Notes: a model not told the origin generated them from the sequence alone. A stretch of DNA of 64,000 nt from Deltaproteobacteria bacterium (GCA_021780695.1 JAJXYD010000033.1:159046-223045), one strand, 5' to 3'. Shown: positions 39,322-48,566, numbered from the stretch's first letter. Made by a program: numbers and translations.

Positions 39322-39368
39322 CTGCGTTCGGGACGCAGAAGTCGCTGGTTCAAATCCAGTCGTCCCGA
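39322..39368 (+). other. Attachment site: 3' fragment of tRNA-Pro(CGG)
   Basis: The sequence holds the 3' part of a tRNA: anticodon stem CTGCG / CGCAG around loop TTCGGGA (anticodon CGG), variable AAGTC, T-arm GCTGG-TTCAAAT-CCAGT, 3' acceptor strand CGTCCCG and discriminator A. The 5' half (acceptor, D arm) is absent; phage DNA with the integrase stop is there instead. The intact tRNA-Pro should lie at the other prophage end, left of this window. Confidence 0.88.
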
Positions 39369-39441
39369 TCAAACAAAGGGAATTAATCCGCCGGTTCGCT
39401 CATCGGTACAATGTCCTTGCATTGAGACTCGCCTCATCAGG

Positions 39442-39618
39442 ATGAGCAAGAATGAGCGATATCTTCATTGTGAGTGTTGCTGCCTCCATTACCCTTTGGG
39501 CCGTATGGACTCGTATTTGTGCTCCACCTGCGACCAGATATCAATTGCTTTTGCCCCCACTTTACCTGTTTTGCGCCTCCCATGTCATTGGTTTTTCCTG
39601 CCCTTCGCGGTACGATAA
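39442..39618 (+). CDS. Possible small Zn-ribbon-like peptide
   Basis: 58 codons beginning MSKNERYLHCECCCLHY and continuing GRMDSYLCSTCD: two Cys pairs 14-16 residues apart, as in a zinc ribbon, then a less ordered tail. The ribosome site is weak (AGG). Could be a real small gene at the junction or chance. Confidence 0.3.
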   Translation: MSKNERYLHCECCCLHYPLGRMDSYLCSTCDQISIAFAPTLPVLRLPCHWFFLPFAVR

Positions 39619-39786
39619 TTGGCAACCTATCGAAGAGAACCAGGCTGGAAGACGTGTGCTTCTGATGATGATCAAACCGTTACCTATCTTCTTTATATAG
39701 ACCTCGCTTCCGCTCATCCGAAACTCCTTGGGAAGGCCGATCTCCTGACTGTCGCCTGAAGCATTTCAACCGGATTTGTTGAAGTT

Positions 39787-39986
39787 GATTTAAGCTCTGT
39801 TTGTCCCACGCGAAGCCGCGAAAATGGAACCCGGGAAAAGCGCGATTTCGGACCGGTCTTCGAGGGCTAATTCAAGCCTGGATCGCTCAGGTCAATCCGG
39901 ACACCTTTCCTATTGTCTTTCTTTGATCTCTTTTTTCGCGCCTTCGCGTCTTCGCGTGAGCCTAATTCAACAACATTGCCGGCAGC
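39787..39986. repeat. ~200-bp intergenic repeat, copy A
   Basis: Begins TTTAAGCTCTGTTTGTCCCA and ends CGTCTTCGCGTGAGCCTAA; about 85-90% identical by eye to 49815-50014. It contains the phrase CCTTCGCGTCTTCGCGTGAG. No coding potential. Confidence 0.85.
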
Positions 39987-40505
39987 TTACCCGGGTCTAG
40001 GAAAAAGACTGGCAAAACTTGTCCTTTTTTTCATTTGTTCTGCTATTTTCATATCCTCCTCTATCTTCCATACGGAGATAGTATAAAATTTTTGAGACTC
40101 GAATTTTATGCGGCAATTGATTTTTCTCATTGGTATGTTATATTTATAATATTTTTAATATGTGTCTTCTTAGACATTCGGCTGAGCTCTCTGCGGCCCG
40201 GTTGCTTTGCACAGGTGCAAGAGGAGTTTTTCCCGTGCAAAAATCCGATTATCAAATCCGGAGATCGGAGGCATTGAGTTGCAGTTGATTCATTTACCTG
40301 CTAATATTTTTAAACGAAATAAGGAGGGAAACGGCAAAATGCCGCCGGTGCGTTTTTTACCGCGCTACAAAGTGCAAGTCCTTTCTCATTGTGCGGGAAT
40401 TGCCCACTTAAGCGTAGCGAGCGCAGGAGGCGCAGACCCCAGGGGGACACCAGGTCCATCTTCGGTAACATCTTAGAGATGTGACAAATCCAAAGGAGAC
40501 ATTAC

Positions 40506-40982
40506 ATGAAGAATCAAAGCAGGTCTTTCACATTTCTTTTGACCGTTTTTTCAGCATTAGCGATCTTCGCCTTCTCGCCTTGCTTAATGGCCCAAACCAG
40601 CCAATCGGTGCAGGAAGGCCAGAAGGCGATCTTGGAAGGCGCCAAGCACATGATGGAAGGAAACAAAAAGATTATGGCTACCGTAGCCAAAAAGGGCATA
40701 AAAGATCCGGCTCTCGAAGCGGCTGAAAAGCAGATGTCCCAGGGCTACGACATGGTTGTCAAAGGCAATGCCATGATGACCGGAACCACTACGGCACAGG
40801 GCCAGGATATGATGAAAAAAGGCGCATCGATGATGCTTGAGGCCCAGAAAAGCACCTACGCTGAGGCGAAGAAACATGGCTTGATCAAAGTATGTGCGAT
40901 CGACCTGCACGAATGTCATAACGCGCAGCGCACCATCGAAAAAGGCGCCCTGAAGTGGTACTTTGGCGGTATCGGCATTTAA
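40506..40982 (+). CDS. Secreted protein with Gly/Met-rich helical repeats
   Basis: 158 residues. Signal peptide (FTFLLTVFSALAIFAFSP, cleavage near MAQ). The mature part has repeated short helices of similar type: ILEGAKHMMEGNKKIMATV, MSQGYDMVVKGNAMMTG and MKKGASMMLEAQKSTYAEA, each with G-x-x-M spacing. The C terminus has a Cys pair (VCAIDLHECH). Strong ribosome site AAAGGAG. Probably periplasmic; no function is known to me. Stands alone. Confidence 0.65.
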   Translation: MKNQSRSFTFLLTVFSALAIFAFSPCLMAQTSQSVQEGQKAILEGAKHMMEGNKKIMATVAKKGIKDPALEAAEKQMSQGYDMVVKGNAMMTGTTTAQGQDMMKKGASMMLEAQKSTYAEAKKHGLIKVCAIDLHECHNAQRTIEKGALKWYFGGIGI

Positions 40983-41357
40983 ACCAACTTGAATTAATAG
41001 GCCTCCGCCAAAGAATGTGATTCATTTTGATTCAGCCCTTAGGTGGGCGGTTCCCGCACAATGAGAAGGGATTTACACAGTTTGCGCGGCTGAAGGGGTG
41101 GACCAAGAGAGCCTCCCCTTCGGTTGCGCTCCCAGCCTTGGACACCCCCCCGGCCAAAACACAGCCCGCAAGAAATTTCAGCCTCGCTACACTGCTTTTC
41201 CTCAAACGCGCCCAGGCGCTTTTTATCCTGAGGCCCCGCTTCTAAAACGATTCCAAGTCCCCGGAGGATAAACCGTTTGTGCTCATGAGAGCATAAACGA
41301 AGTTTTACCCGGCTTTCTTTCTCCGCTCAATTTTCCTGCGGACAGGTTCATCTTTTT
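40983..41357. other. Intergenic, no gene seen
   Basis: Short open frames here have no ribosome site or recognisable protein features. A hairpin GTTTGTGCTC-ATGA-GAGCATAAAC (about 41,275-41,299) may end transcription from one side. Confidence 0.5.
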
Positions 41358-42152
41358 TTATGCGAAAGTAAGCTCTTTTAGGAACTGCGCTACGGCCTCG
41401 ATTACAAGGTGAGGCTTTTCCTTGTGAGGCATGTGTCCGCACTCTTCCAGGATGAGCAGTTTGGAAACTCCGCCAACGCGGGCGGCAATAAATTGGGCGA
41501 AAGCCCTCGAGCCGTATTCATCCTTTCCGCCATGAATTACAAGTGCCGGGCACCGCACGTTTCCAATGCAATCGCTTAAATTCCATCCGCCAAAAGCGGG
41601 GGAAAGCCATGTTTCGGTCCAGGCATCCAGGACCCATTTCGCCTTATCCCCATGCCACCGTTCCAGCCGCTCGAGCTGACCGGGAAGAGCAAAGTCATTT
41701 TTGACCTTCAAGATTGCCGCCCTGGTGCGCTCCTCCACAAACGGTTGGGCGGCAAGCGTCACCAAAGCCTTGCAGTCCGCATCGTTTGCCGCGATGGTGA
41801 TCGCCATCCCGCCTCCCACGCTGTGGCCGAGCAGAATATAGGAGGAAATCGAGAGGCCTGATTTGATAAGGGGAAAATAGGTGGTCGCCTCCTCCTCGAT
41901 AAATTGAAAGGAGGGCGGCAAGTGGCGCGCATCGGACTTTCCAAATCCCAGCCGGTCATAGGCGACCACCGGACAGCAGAGGTTTCGCGCAAGGCTTTCA
42001 GGAAAATCGCGCCATAGTTGGACGCATCCCAGGGAATCGTGCATGAGCACAATCGGCACATCCGAGCGGGCATTGCCGGGGCTCCATTTTTTTGCATAAA
42101 CATGTCCGCCGGCAACGCTTAATTTAAATTCTTCCGTTTGAATTGAGTCCAT
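41358..42152 (-). CDS. Alpha/beta hydrolase
   Basis: 264 residues. Oxyanion region VLMHDSLGC, nucleophile elbow GHSVGGG (Ser111), later Asp in HGGKDEYGSRA and His in EECGHMPHKEKP complete the triad. No signal peptide, so cytoplasmic. Close to the MhpC/epoxide-hydrolase-like group of esterases with unknown substrate. It is the last gene of the minus-strand run thyX-dut-tmk, 12 bases after tmk. Confidence 0.85.
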   Translation of the reverse strand: MDSIQTEEFKLSVAGGHVYAKKWSPGNARSDVPIVLMHDSLGCVQLWRDFPESLARNLCCPVVAYDRLGFGKSDARHLPPSFQFIEEEATTYFPLIKSGLSISSYILLGHSVGGGMAITIAANDADCKALVTLAAQPFVEERTRAAILKVKNDFALPGQLERLERWHGDKAKWVLDAWTETWLSPAFGGWNLSDCIGNVRCPALVIHGGKDEYGSRAFAQFIAARVGGVSKLLILEECGHMPHKEKPHLVIEAVAQFLKELTFA

Positions 42153-42164
42153 GGCCGTCGATTT

Positions 42165-42818
42165 TTAGCCCTCCGCAAGCCAGAACCGCTCATGGAAATC
42201 CTTGGCTACCTCCTCGAGTGGCTTGGCGGCGTCCAGGATTACAAATCGCGTCGGCTCCTCGCGAGCGAGAAAAAGATAGCCCTCGCGCACCTTTTTATGG
42301 AAATCGCCCGCCTCGCTCTCGATGCGGTCGCGCTTGGCTCCCGGCCTTTGGCCAAGCCGGGATGCGGCCACAGCGACATCACAGTCGAGAAGAATCGTTT
42401 TGTCGGGCCAAAGCCCCCCTGTCGCCCAGCGCTGAATCATTGCAAGGCGCTCCAGGTCGAAGCCTCGCCCAAACCCCTGGTAGGCAAAGGTGGCGTCGAC
42501 GAACCGGTCGGCCAGGACCCATGCCCCTTTTTCCAAGGCCGGCTCTATAACCTCGCCTATCAGCTGCGCCCGACTCGCGCTGTATAAAAGCACCTCGGTG
42601 CGTCTGGTCATCTCCGAGCAAGCGGTATCGAGAAGGATTTCGCGGATCTTTTCGCCAATGGAGGTCCCCCCCGGTTCGCGCACCCGGATGCAGGCAATGC
42701 CGGCTTCCTCCAGCCAACCCGCCAAGCGGTCCATAAGGGTGGTCTTGCCGCAGCCGTCGATCCCCTCGAAGCTTACAAATTTTGCCCCGCTCAAAGCCCC
42801 TCTTTTCTCTAAAACCAT
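42165..42818 (-). CDS. tmk: Thymidylate kinase
   Basis: 217 residues. P-loop FEGIDGCGKTTLMD, DR-motif region VLADRFVDATFAYQG and the Arg-rich LID-like segment near GQRPGAKRDRIE identify dTMP kinase, which phosphorylates dTMP to dTDP. The family's usual length. It follows a dUTPase and ThyX in the same operon, so these three supply dUMP, dTMP and dTDP in order. Confidence 0.95.
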   Translation of the reverse strand: MVLEKRGALSGAKFVSFEGIDGCGKTTLMDRLAGWLEEAGIACIRVREPGGTSIGEKIREILLDTACSEMTRRTEVLLYSASRAQLIGEVIEPALEKGAWVLADRFVDATFAYQGFGRGFDLERLAMIQRWATGGLWPDKTILLDCDVAVAASRLGQRPGAKRDRIESEAGDFHKKVREGYLFLAREEPTRFVILDAAKPLEEVAKDFHERFWLAEG

Positions 42819-42827
42819 GAATTGCCC

Positions 42828-43430
42828 TTAGACGATGGTTCCGTTGTCGTCTTCCGTTTTCGTGTCCTCGTTATAATTTTTGCGCTGCCGCTCGAAGTTG
42901 ATCCTGTTTTTGGCAACATAGATCCTCTTTAGCTCCTCGAAACTTAGCCCGAAAAGAGAGCAGATGCGCAAAAGCACCTCCCAAAGGTCTAAAATGGCGC
43001 GCCTGGCCTTTTCCGGCTTATAGCCTCCGCCTTTGGCCCACCATTTCCACTTGAGGCTTCCCTGGAGATCGTCCAGGCCAAGAAAGGCGACAATCGCGCA
43101 GGAGTCAAAACTATCCCCCTCGCCATGTAACCTCAGGGAAGGAACCTCCTCGGGCTCTATGTCCACGATCTGGGAAAGGCTCACCAGAAAATGGAGCATA
43201 TCGACAATTTCGACCTTGCCGTTTTGACTGCCCAGCCCCTTTTCGCCAACTTCCCGAATCAGTTCGGCAAGTTCAGCCGATAGCGCCTTGCGGTAGTTTT
43301 CGATCCAGACGCTTCTTTGCTGCGGATCATTTATCTCAGTCTCGAAATCCTTGCCCGCTTTTGCCAGGGTGTGAACGTTTAGCTCCCACTGCAGAGAAAA
43401 TATCTCCCTCATCCCTTTATCATCTACTCC
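42828..43430 (-). CDS. Dimeric, MazG-like dUTPase
   Basis: 200 residues from the ATG at 43430. FSLQWELNVHTL, SAELAELIREVGEKGLG and VEIVDMLHFLVSLSQIV (E-x2-D type metal site) mark the all-alpha dUTPase_2 / MazG NTP-pyrophosphatase group; the later WKWWAKGGGYKPEKARRAIL region is typical of the dUTPase branch. It would cut dUTP to dUMP. It starts 8 bases after the ThyX stop codon, and the product is the ThyX substrate, which supports the call. Confidence 0.8.
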   Translation of the reverse strand, partial: GVDDKGMREIFSLQWELNVHTLAKAGKDFETEINDPQQRSVWIENYRKALSAELAELIREVGEKGLGSQNGKVEIVDMLHFLVSLSQIVDIEPEEVPSLRLHGEGDSFDSCAIVAFLGLDDLQGSLKWKWWAKGGGYKPEKARRAILDLWEVLLRICSLFGLSFEELKRIYVAKNRINFERQRKNYNEDTKTEDDNGTIV

Positions 43431-43437
43431 CATCTGT

Positions 43438-44448
43438 TCAGCACGTGAGCCCAAACCCCTCAAAGTATCTCCTGACCTCCTGGGCGATAAAACGGATGCG
43501 CGGGTGGGCCTGACTGGAATCCCTAAGCGTTATGAAATGTTTCCAACCGCTCCACCTGCCGCTTATAAAGAGCTCGCTTTTGAGCAGGTTTGGCAAAATG
43601 TCCCTTGCAATCTCGGGCCTCAGCCCCCGGTCGAGATCTTGGCCATACCAGTCAAAGAGAGTCTCTGCCCGCTTTTGCCATGCATCGGCCAAAGGGTACC
43701 GGCCTGTGGACAGTTCGCCCGTTTGCTCATCGAAGCAACCGTACAACTCCTCGGGCAGAATGAGAATCATGCCCCTGTTTCCGTAGTTTACGTAGCGCGT
43801 GCTCTCCTGGGTAAAAGATAACACCCGGTGACGCACCACTTCGTGGGTTATACCCCGGTCGCATACGAATTTGAAGACAAAGACGGGAAGATCGAGGGAA
43901 AGACCGCTTTTAAGAAGCTCCAGTTGCTCCTCTGCGCCCACAAGGGATGCGCGGCAGTCCCGGAACGTTTCCCGGACCGCACCGTCTCCAACCGGAAAAA
44001 TCGCGGGGAAAAACCCTCCCAGGCTTGCAAGCAAAAGATCGCGCAGCCTTCCATACGGTTTCAAAGAATCGAGGGTGTCGAGCCAGGCGCGAAAATTTCC
44101 CGCCATCAAAAACCCCTCGCCTGAACCCAACCGGTAGAGGCGATGATAACTCACTCTTTGGCCGAGAGCCTCGAGCATCCTTTCAAAAGAGATCGGCGCG
44201 CCCTGCGCCCCGGCCGGGACAGCCGGGTCCTTTTCGATTTTTAGCACCGCGTTACTGTGTTCGAGCACCGACAGATGGCCGTGGGACTTGAGCATCAGGA
44301 CAAATTTTTTGGCGGAATCCTCCGTTATCTTATCCTCGGATTTATAGGCGGTCCTTCCGCAAAGCTCGATGAGGCGCAAAGCGCCGCTCTCATCGGCCGG
44401 CGCTGCCCCAAAGCTTGCAACCGAGCTCTTTACGAACCGAACAGACAT
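43438..44448 (-). CDS. thyX: Flavin-dependent thymidylate synthase
   Basis: 336 residues from the ATG at 44448 with GGAGG upstream. The ThyX signature R-H-R-x5-S-x-R appears as RHRVLSFTQESTRYVNYG; LMLKSHGHLSVLEHSNAVL is the N-terminal conserved block and HFITLRDSSQAHPRIRF the C-terminal block. It makes dTMP from dUMP using methylene-tetrahydrofolate and NAD(P)H with FAD. It is longer than usual (~220-260), with an insertion around residues 75-165. No thyA is seen. Confidence 0.93.
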   Translation of the reverse strand: MSVRFVKSSVASFGAAPADESGALRLIELCGRTAYKSEDKITEDSAKKFVLMLKSHGHLSVLEHSNAVLKIEKDPAVPAGAQGAPISFERMLEALGQRVSYHRLYRLGSGEGFLMAGNFRAWLDTLDSLKPYGRLRDLLLASLGGFFPAIFPVGDGAVRETFRDCRASLVGAEEQLELLKSGLSLDLPVFVFKFVCDRGITHEVVRHRVLSFTQESTRYVNYGNRGMILILPEELYGCFDEQTGELSTGRYPLADAWQKRAETLFDWYGQDLDRGLRPEIARDILPNLLKSELFISGRWSGWKHFITLRDSSQAHPRIRFIAQEVRRYFEGFGLTC

Positions 44449-44543
44449 CTGTGCACCCTCCTTCTCTCGTGATAGTCTCTTTTCGCCCGACCGGCGCCGC
44501 AAAAGCCGCGAGCATCCCGGTTTGCGACCTCACACCGTCCGCC

Positions 44544-45773
44544 TCAGTTCATATGCTCGACGATCGCCCTGCCAAACCGGAAACATCCGACCTCCTTTGC
44601 CCCTTTCATTTGCCGGGCGAGATCGTAGGTCACAACCCCCGCCCCGATCGTGCGCTCCAGGGCCTCGCGGATTAGATTGCCGGCCTCTGTCCAGCCAAGA
44701 TGATCGAGCATCATCGCACCGGAGAGAATCAGCGACCCCGGGTTCACCTTATCGAGACCGGCATATTTGGGCGCGGTTCCGTGAGTTGCCTCAAAGACCG
44801 CGGCCTCATCGCCGATGTTTGCCCCGGGCGCCATTCCCAGTCCTCCCACCTGCGCCGCAAGCGCATCGGAGAGGTAGTCGCCGTTTAGATTGGTGGTGGC
44901 GATTACACTGTATTCTTCAGGCCTTAGCAGCACCTGCTGAAACATCGAATCGGCGATTCGCTCCTTTATCACCACTTTGCCCCCCACCCCTTGGGCCCCC
45001 GCCTCCACCTCTTCTTCGCTAACCGTGCTCTCGGCAAACTCCTGCCGTGCGGTTTCATAGCCCCATTTGCGAAAAGCCCCTTCGGTGTATTTCATTATGT
45101 TTCCCTTGTGAACCAGAGTGACCGAAGGAAGTCCCAACCTGATCGCATAGGCTATGGCGCGCCTGACCAGCCTTTTGGTCCCCTCCGGACTGATCGGCTT
45201 TACGCCCACGCCCGAGAGGTCCCGCAAAGTGACGCCAAAATTATCGCGTAGGAGCCGCGCAAAAAGTTCGGCTTCCGCCGAACCCGATTCCCACTCGATC
45301 CCCGCATAGACGTCCTCGGTATTTTCCCGGAACACGACCATGTTTACTTTTTCGGGGTTTCGAACCGGCGAGGGGATTCCCGGAAAATATCTTACCGGTC
45401 GAACACACGCATAAAGATCAAGAACTTGCCGCAGCGTTACGTTTAGGCTTCTCATTCCCTTGCCGACCGGAGTGGTGAGAGGACCCTTTATCGCCACCAC
45501 GCTCTTTTTGATAAGCTCGATGGTCTTGTTTGGCAGAGGCTCCCCGGTTTCCTTTGTCGCCCTCTCGCCGGCAAGCAGCTCAAACCAGTGGATCTGTCTT
45601 TTGCCACCATAGGCCTTTTCGACCGCTCCATCCAATACCGGTCTGGTTGCAGCCCATATATCGGGTCCCGTTCCATCCCCCTCGATATAGCCGATATTGG
45701 GGTTTGACGGAACGCTCATTGCCCCCCCGGCTTCAAGGGTAATCCATTGGCCACCATACCCCGATTTTTCCAT
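44544..45773 (-). CDS. icd: Isocitrate dehydrogenase (NADP-type)
   Basis: 409 residues. N-terminal [20 protein letters not shown] and [12 protein letters not shown] match E. coli Icd; [11 protein letters not shown] contains the phosphorylatable active-site Ser region, [19 protein letters not shown] and [13 protein letters not shown] follow, and [20 protein letters not shown] is the nucleotide-binding end. It oxidises isocitrate to 2-oxoglutarate in the TCA cycle. It lies 95 bases upstream of the thyX start on the same strand. Confidence 0.95.
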   Translation of the reverse strand: MEKSGYGGQWITLEAGGAMSVPSNPNIGYIEGDGTGPDIWAATRPVLDGAVEKAYGGKRQIHWFELLAGERATKETGEPLPNKTIELIKKSVVAIKGPLTTPVGKGMRSLNVTLRQVLDLYACVRPVRYFPGIPSPVRNPEKVNMVVFRENTEDVYAGIEWESGSAEAELFARLLRDNFGVTLRDLSGVGVKPISPEGTKRLVRRAIAYAIRLGLPSVTLVHKGNIMKYTEGAFRKWGYETARQEFAESTVSEEEVEAGAQGVGGKVVIKERIADSMFQQVLLRPEEYSVIATTNLNGDYLSDALAAQVGGLGMAPGANIGDEAAVFEATHGTAPKYAGLDKVNPGSLILSGAMMLDHLGWTEAGNLIREALERTIGAGVVTYDLARQMKGAKEVGCFRFGRAIVEHMN

Positions 45774-45785
45774 GTACCTTCCCTT

Positions 45786-46640
45786 TCACTTAACAAAGGA
45801 TAGAAGCGCCCATTCTCCCGCGATTTTCCTGCCTGCGGGCAAGAGGCCCATCTTTACATATTCCGCGCTAACCGCATCGACCTGTTCGGTAAGGATTCCG
45901 CTTAGCCCAAGAAGCCCTGCCTCCCGCACCCGGGAGGCAATCGGAGCGGCCATCCTGATAAGAGGCCCCGATTCTATATTGGAAATAACGGCGTCAAATT
46001 GCCCTCCGACCTCTTCGATGCTGCTGCAAAAAAGGTCGATTTTTCCTGAAAGCCCGTTTAGTAAAACGTTTTCCTTAGCCGTCTCGATAGCCTCCGCATC
46101 ATTATCGATGGCCGTGATTTGGCCAAACCCAAGCATCGCCGCACCAATAGAGAGTATTCCGGACCCCGTGCCGACATCGAGCAAAGAAGCGGAACCGGCG
46201 GCCAAACCACAGCCTTCCAGCCATTCCAGACACAGCCGCGTAGTCTCATGGTGGCCCGTGCCGAAAGCGCGCCCCGGATCGATTCGAATGATAAGCCTTG
46301 ACGTCTCTCGCGGCTCGGCTTCCCAGGTAGGCGAAACAATAAATCTTTTGCCCACCCGCAGCGCCTTGAAATGCTCCTTCCACTTCCTCGACCAGTCCTC
46401 GTCGGCTATCTCGGTATAGGAAATTTCCATGGGCGCTTCGCCAAGCTGCGAGGCTAGACCGTCAACTAGTGCCAGCAAACGCGTTTTTTCGGCCCCAAAC
46501 CGGTCTTCCCCCAGGTAGATGCGGACCCCCCCGGAAGTAAATTCAACACTTACCCCAAAGGCCTCTCCAAGTTCCGCGGCCAGATAATCGGCCGTGTCCG
46601 GTCCGCAAATTAAATCTATGCGCGTCCAGTTTCCCCTCAC
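45786..46640 (-). CDS. prmA: Ribosomal protein L11 methyltransferase
   Basis: 284 residues. GRAFGTGHHETTRLCLEWLE and the SAM site LLDVGTGSGILSIGAAMLG, then AVISNIESGPLIRMA (the N-x-x-x-x-P-type motif IV), identify PrmA, with an N-terminal substrate-recognition domain (~residues 1-90). It trimethylates L11 lysines. A second, shorter PrmA-like gene is at 61,367-62,152. 12 bases upstream of icd on the same strand. Confidence 0.9.
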   Translation of the reverse strand: MRGNWTRIDLICGPDTADYLAAELGEAFGVSVEFTSGGVRIYLGEDRFGAEKTRLLALVDGLASQLGEAPMEISYTEIADEDWSRKWKEHFKALRVGKRFIVSPTWEAEPRETSRLIIRIDPGRAFGTGHHETTRLCLEWLEGCGLAAGSASLLDVGTGSGILSIGAAMLGFGQITAIDNDAEAIETAKENVLLNGLSGKIDLFCSSIEEVGGQFDAVISNIESGPLIRMAAPIASRVREAGLLGLSGILTEQVDAVSAEYVKMGLLPAGRKIAGEWALLSFVK

Positions 46641-46652
46641 TTTGCACCCCGC

Positions 46653-47042
46653 TTACGCGGACGGCAGCGCCGCCACGCACTTTACCTCCACCATTGCGCC
46701 CCTGGGGAGACCATTTACCTCGACAACGGCCCTCGCGGGCCTGTGCGCCGAAAAAAACTCTTCGTATACCTCGTTAAAAGCCCCAAATTGTCCCATATCG
46801 GTGACAAAAACATCGACGGCAACCACCCCCTCAAGACCTGCGCCCGAAGCCATAAGGACCTGCCTCACGTTTTCCAGTGCCTGGCGAGCCTGAGCCCTAA
46901 AGCCGCCCTCGACTACTTGCCCGCTCACCGGATCGAGCGGAATCTGACCGCTTACGAAAACGAAACCATTTGCCCTGAGCGCCTGCGAATAGGGACCAAT
47001 AGCCGCGGGCGCCTTGTCTGTAACAACCCTTTCAAGACTCAT
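46653..47042 (-). CDS. ridA: RidA family 2-iminobutanoate/enamine deaminase
   Basis: 129 residues. AIGPYSQALRANGFVFVSGQ and ARQALENVRQVLMASGAGLEG with the catalytic Arg near VVEVNGLPRGAMVEV (E-x-x-ALP-R type) mark the RidA/YjgF family, which hydrolyses reactive enamines from PLP enzymes. Forms trimers in the cytoplasm. First gene of the ridA-prmA-icd run. Confidence 0.93.
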   Translation of the reverse strand: MSLERVVTDKAPAAIGPYSQALRANGFVFVSGQIPLDPVSGQVVEGGFRAQARQALENVRQVLMASGAGLEGVVAVDVFVTDMGQFGAFNEVYEEFFSAHRPARAVVEVNGLPRGAMVEVKCVAALPSA

Positions 47043-47219
47043 TTTCCCGTCCTCCCTCCTTATTGGTCAGTGAAAAGCAGCTAAGAGGTAGCTTAAAGTA
47101 ACGACAGCGATTGTTCAAATCCAATTTTCACCTTATTATCAAGATTCAGTGGACAATTGTGTCAATTTGGCGTTTATGCATCAGACAATTGCTTGATAAA
47201 CTCAAAATGGGGTGATGAG

Positions 47220-48458
47220 ATGAAATTAAGAGGCGCCGGGAAATTTTTCATCGGATTTTTTTTGTGTGTGCTAATAGCCTTAGGCGGGGCTTTTGCCGGC
47301 GCCATGCTGGACCAGGCGGTCATGGCGGGAGTATCTTCGCCAAAAGATCCCGGGCTTGACTACAAGCTCATATCCCAGGCTTGGCAAATCATTTGGGAAA
47401 AATACGTCGACCGAGCCGCCGTCCAGTCCACCAAGCTCACTTACGGAGCAATCGCCGGAATGGTCAACGCCCTGGGAGACACAGGACACAGCACCTTCCT
47501 TGATCCCGATATGGTCCGTATCGAGTCCCACTACCTCCAGGGCAATTTCAGCGGCATTGGCGCCGAGATCCAGATAAAAGACGGCCACGTCGTCATACTT
47601 GCCCCTCTCGATGGCTCCCCGGCCCTGCACGCGGGCCTAAAATCGGGCGATATCATTTTGAAAGTCGACGGCAAGGATACCGCCGGGCTGCCCTTGGAAA
47701 AGGTCGTCTCCCGCATTGCCGGAAAAGCCGGCACCACGGTCGTCTTGACCATTTTAGACCCCAAAACGGGCCAGTCCAGGGAAGTTACCATCATTCGGGC
47801 CAAGATTAACGTTCAAAACGTCTCCTGGGCTTTCGTACCCTCAACGAAAATAGCCGATCTTAGAATTGCCGGCTTTAGCGAAGGCATCACAAAGGATGTC
47901 CGAAAAGCCCTCAGAAAGATCAAAAGGCAGGGAGCAACCGGACTCATCCTGGATATGCGCGACAACCCCGGTGGAGTCTTAAATGAGGCGGTGGCAACGG
48001 CCAGCCAGTTTCTTAGCAGCGGAAACGTGGTCCTGCAAAAAAACAGCAAGGGCGCCATCAAGCCCATTGCTGTCCAACCCGGCGGCCTGGCAACCACCAT
48101 TCCCATGGTCGTACTGATTAACCAGGGAACCGCCAGCGGATCCGAAATTGTCGCCGGAGCCCTGCAAGATGCAAAACGGGCCACCCTGGTCGGAGAAAAA
48201 ACCTTCGGCACCGGCACGGTTCTCCAGGAATTTCGCCTCTCGGATGGTTCGGCCATGCTCCTTGCCATCGCCGAATGGCTCACTCCGGCCGGCCACGTCA
48301 TATGGCACAAAGGGATCAAGCCCGATATCGTCGTGAGCTTACCCGTGCATGTCACACCCCTTTATCCCAAAAAAGAAAAAAACATGTCCTTTGCCCAGCT
48401 AAAAGCCAGCGGAGACACCCAACTGCTAAAGGCTATAGAGTTGCTGCAAAAAAAATAA
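47220..48458 (+). CDS. CtpA-like S41 carboxyl-terminal processing protease
   Basis: 412 residues from the ATG at 47220. Signal/anchor FFIGFFLCVLIALGGAFAG, a PDZ domain (FSGIGAEIQIKDGHVVILAP to ILTILDPKTG), then the peptidase: LILDMRDNPGGVLNEAV, nucleophile Ser in NQGTASGSEIVAG and Lys in GEKTFGTG. Such periplasmic proteases trim C termini of envelope proteins. A terminator follows. Divergent from ridA. Confidence 0.92.
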   Translation: MKLRGAGKFFIGFFLCVLIALGGAFAGAMLDQAVMAGVSSPKDPGLDYKLISQAWQIIWEKYVDRAAVQSTKLTYGAIAGMVNALGDTGHSTFLDPDMVRIESHYLQGNFSGIGAEIQIKDGHVVILAPLDGSPALHAGLKSGDIILKVDGKDTAGLPLEKVVSRIAGKAGTTVVLTILDPKTGQSREVTIIRAKINVQNVSWAFVPSTKIADLRIAGFSEGITKDVRKALRKIKRQGATGLILDMRDNPGGVLNEAVATASQFLSSGNVVLQKNSKGAIKPIAVQPGGLATTIPMVVLINQGTASGSEIVAGALQDAKRATLVGEKTFGTGTVLQEFRLSDGSAMLLAIAEWLTPAGHVIWHKGIKPDIVVSLPVHVTPLYPKKEKNMSFAQLKASGDTQLLKAIELLQKK

Positions 48459-48478
48459 CCGGAACCGCTTGGCACCTC

Positions 48479-48532
48479 GAGGGCAAAGGCAAAAAAGTTT
48501 TCAACTCTTTTGCTTTTGCCCTCCTTTTCTTT
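48479..48532 (+). terminator. Terminator of the S41 protease gene
   Basis: GAGGGCAAA-GGCAAAA pairs with TTTTGC-TTTGCCCTC across a 12-base loop and is followed by CTTTTCTTT. Confidence 0.75.
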
Positions 48533-48566
48533 AAGCCGCAACGGTTTGGGGCGCATTGCCACCTCC

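Larger units (their letters stand above)
1..39368. mobile_element. Temperate siphovirus-type prophage, right-hand part; left end outside window
   Basis: A continuous phage gene set runs from a tape-measure fragment at position 1 to an integrase at 39,314 and a tRNA-Pro 3' fragment at 39,322-39,368. All structural, lysis, packaging, replication and recombination genes are on the minus strand; only the repressor, two lysogeny genes and the integrase are on plus. HNH nuclease, P27-type small terminase, HK97-type portal, ClpP-like protease and HK97-type capsid in series indicate an HK97-like, probably cos-packaging siphovirus. No core gene except one small paralogue (34,814-35,103) looks broken, so the prophage may still be functional. 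Baseplate and fibre genes should lie to the left of the window. Confidence 0.95.
39369..40505. other. Intergenic region next to the prophage, mostly without genes
   Basis: No convincing gene. One small plus-strand frame (39442-39618) could code a Cys-rich peptide and is listed separately. A ~200-bp element (39787-39986) recurs at 49815-50014. The stretch 40,000-40,200 is AT-rich. The 3' part (about 40,460-40,505) should hold the promoter and leader of the next gene, with AAAGGAG before its ATG. Confidence 0.6.

Noticed and set aside
39301..39368. Complete tRNA gene
   Set aside because: The 5' acceptor strand and D arm are missing; only the 3' half of tRNA-Pro is present, so it is an attachment-site fragment.
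40035..40277. Hydrophobic plus-strand frame in the AT-rich intergenic region
   Set aside because: No ribosome site, odd composition and a mixed hydrophobic/charged pattern; likely chance.
41027..41245. Plus-strand frame upstream of the alpha/beta hydrolase
   Set aside because: No ribosome site and no recognisable feature.
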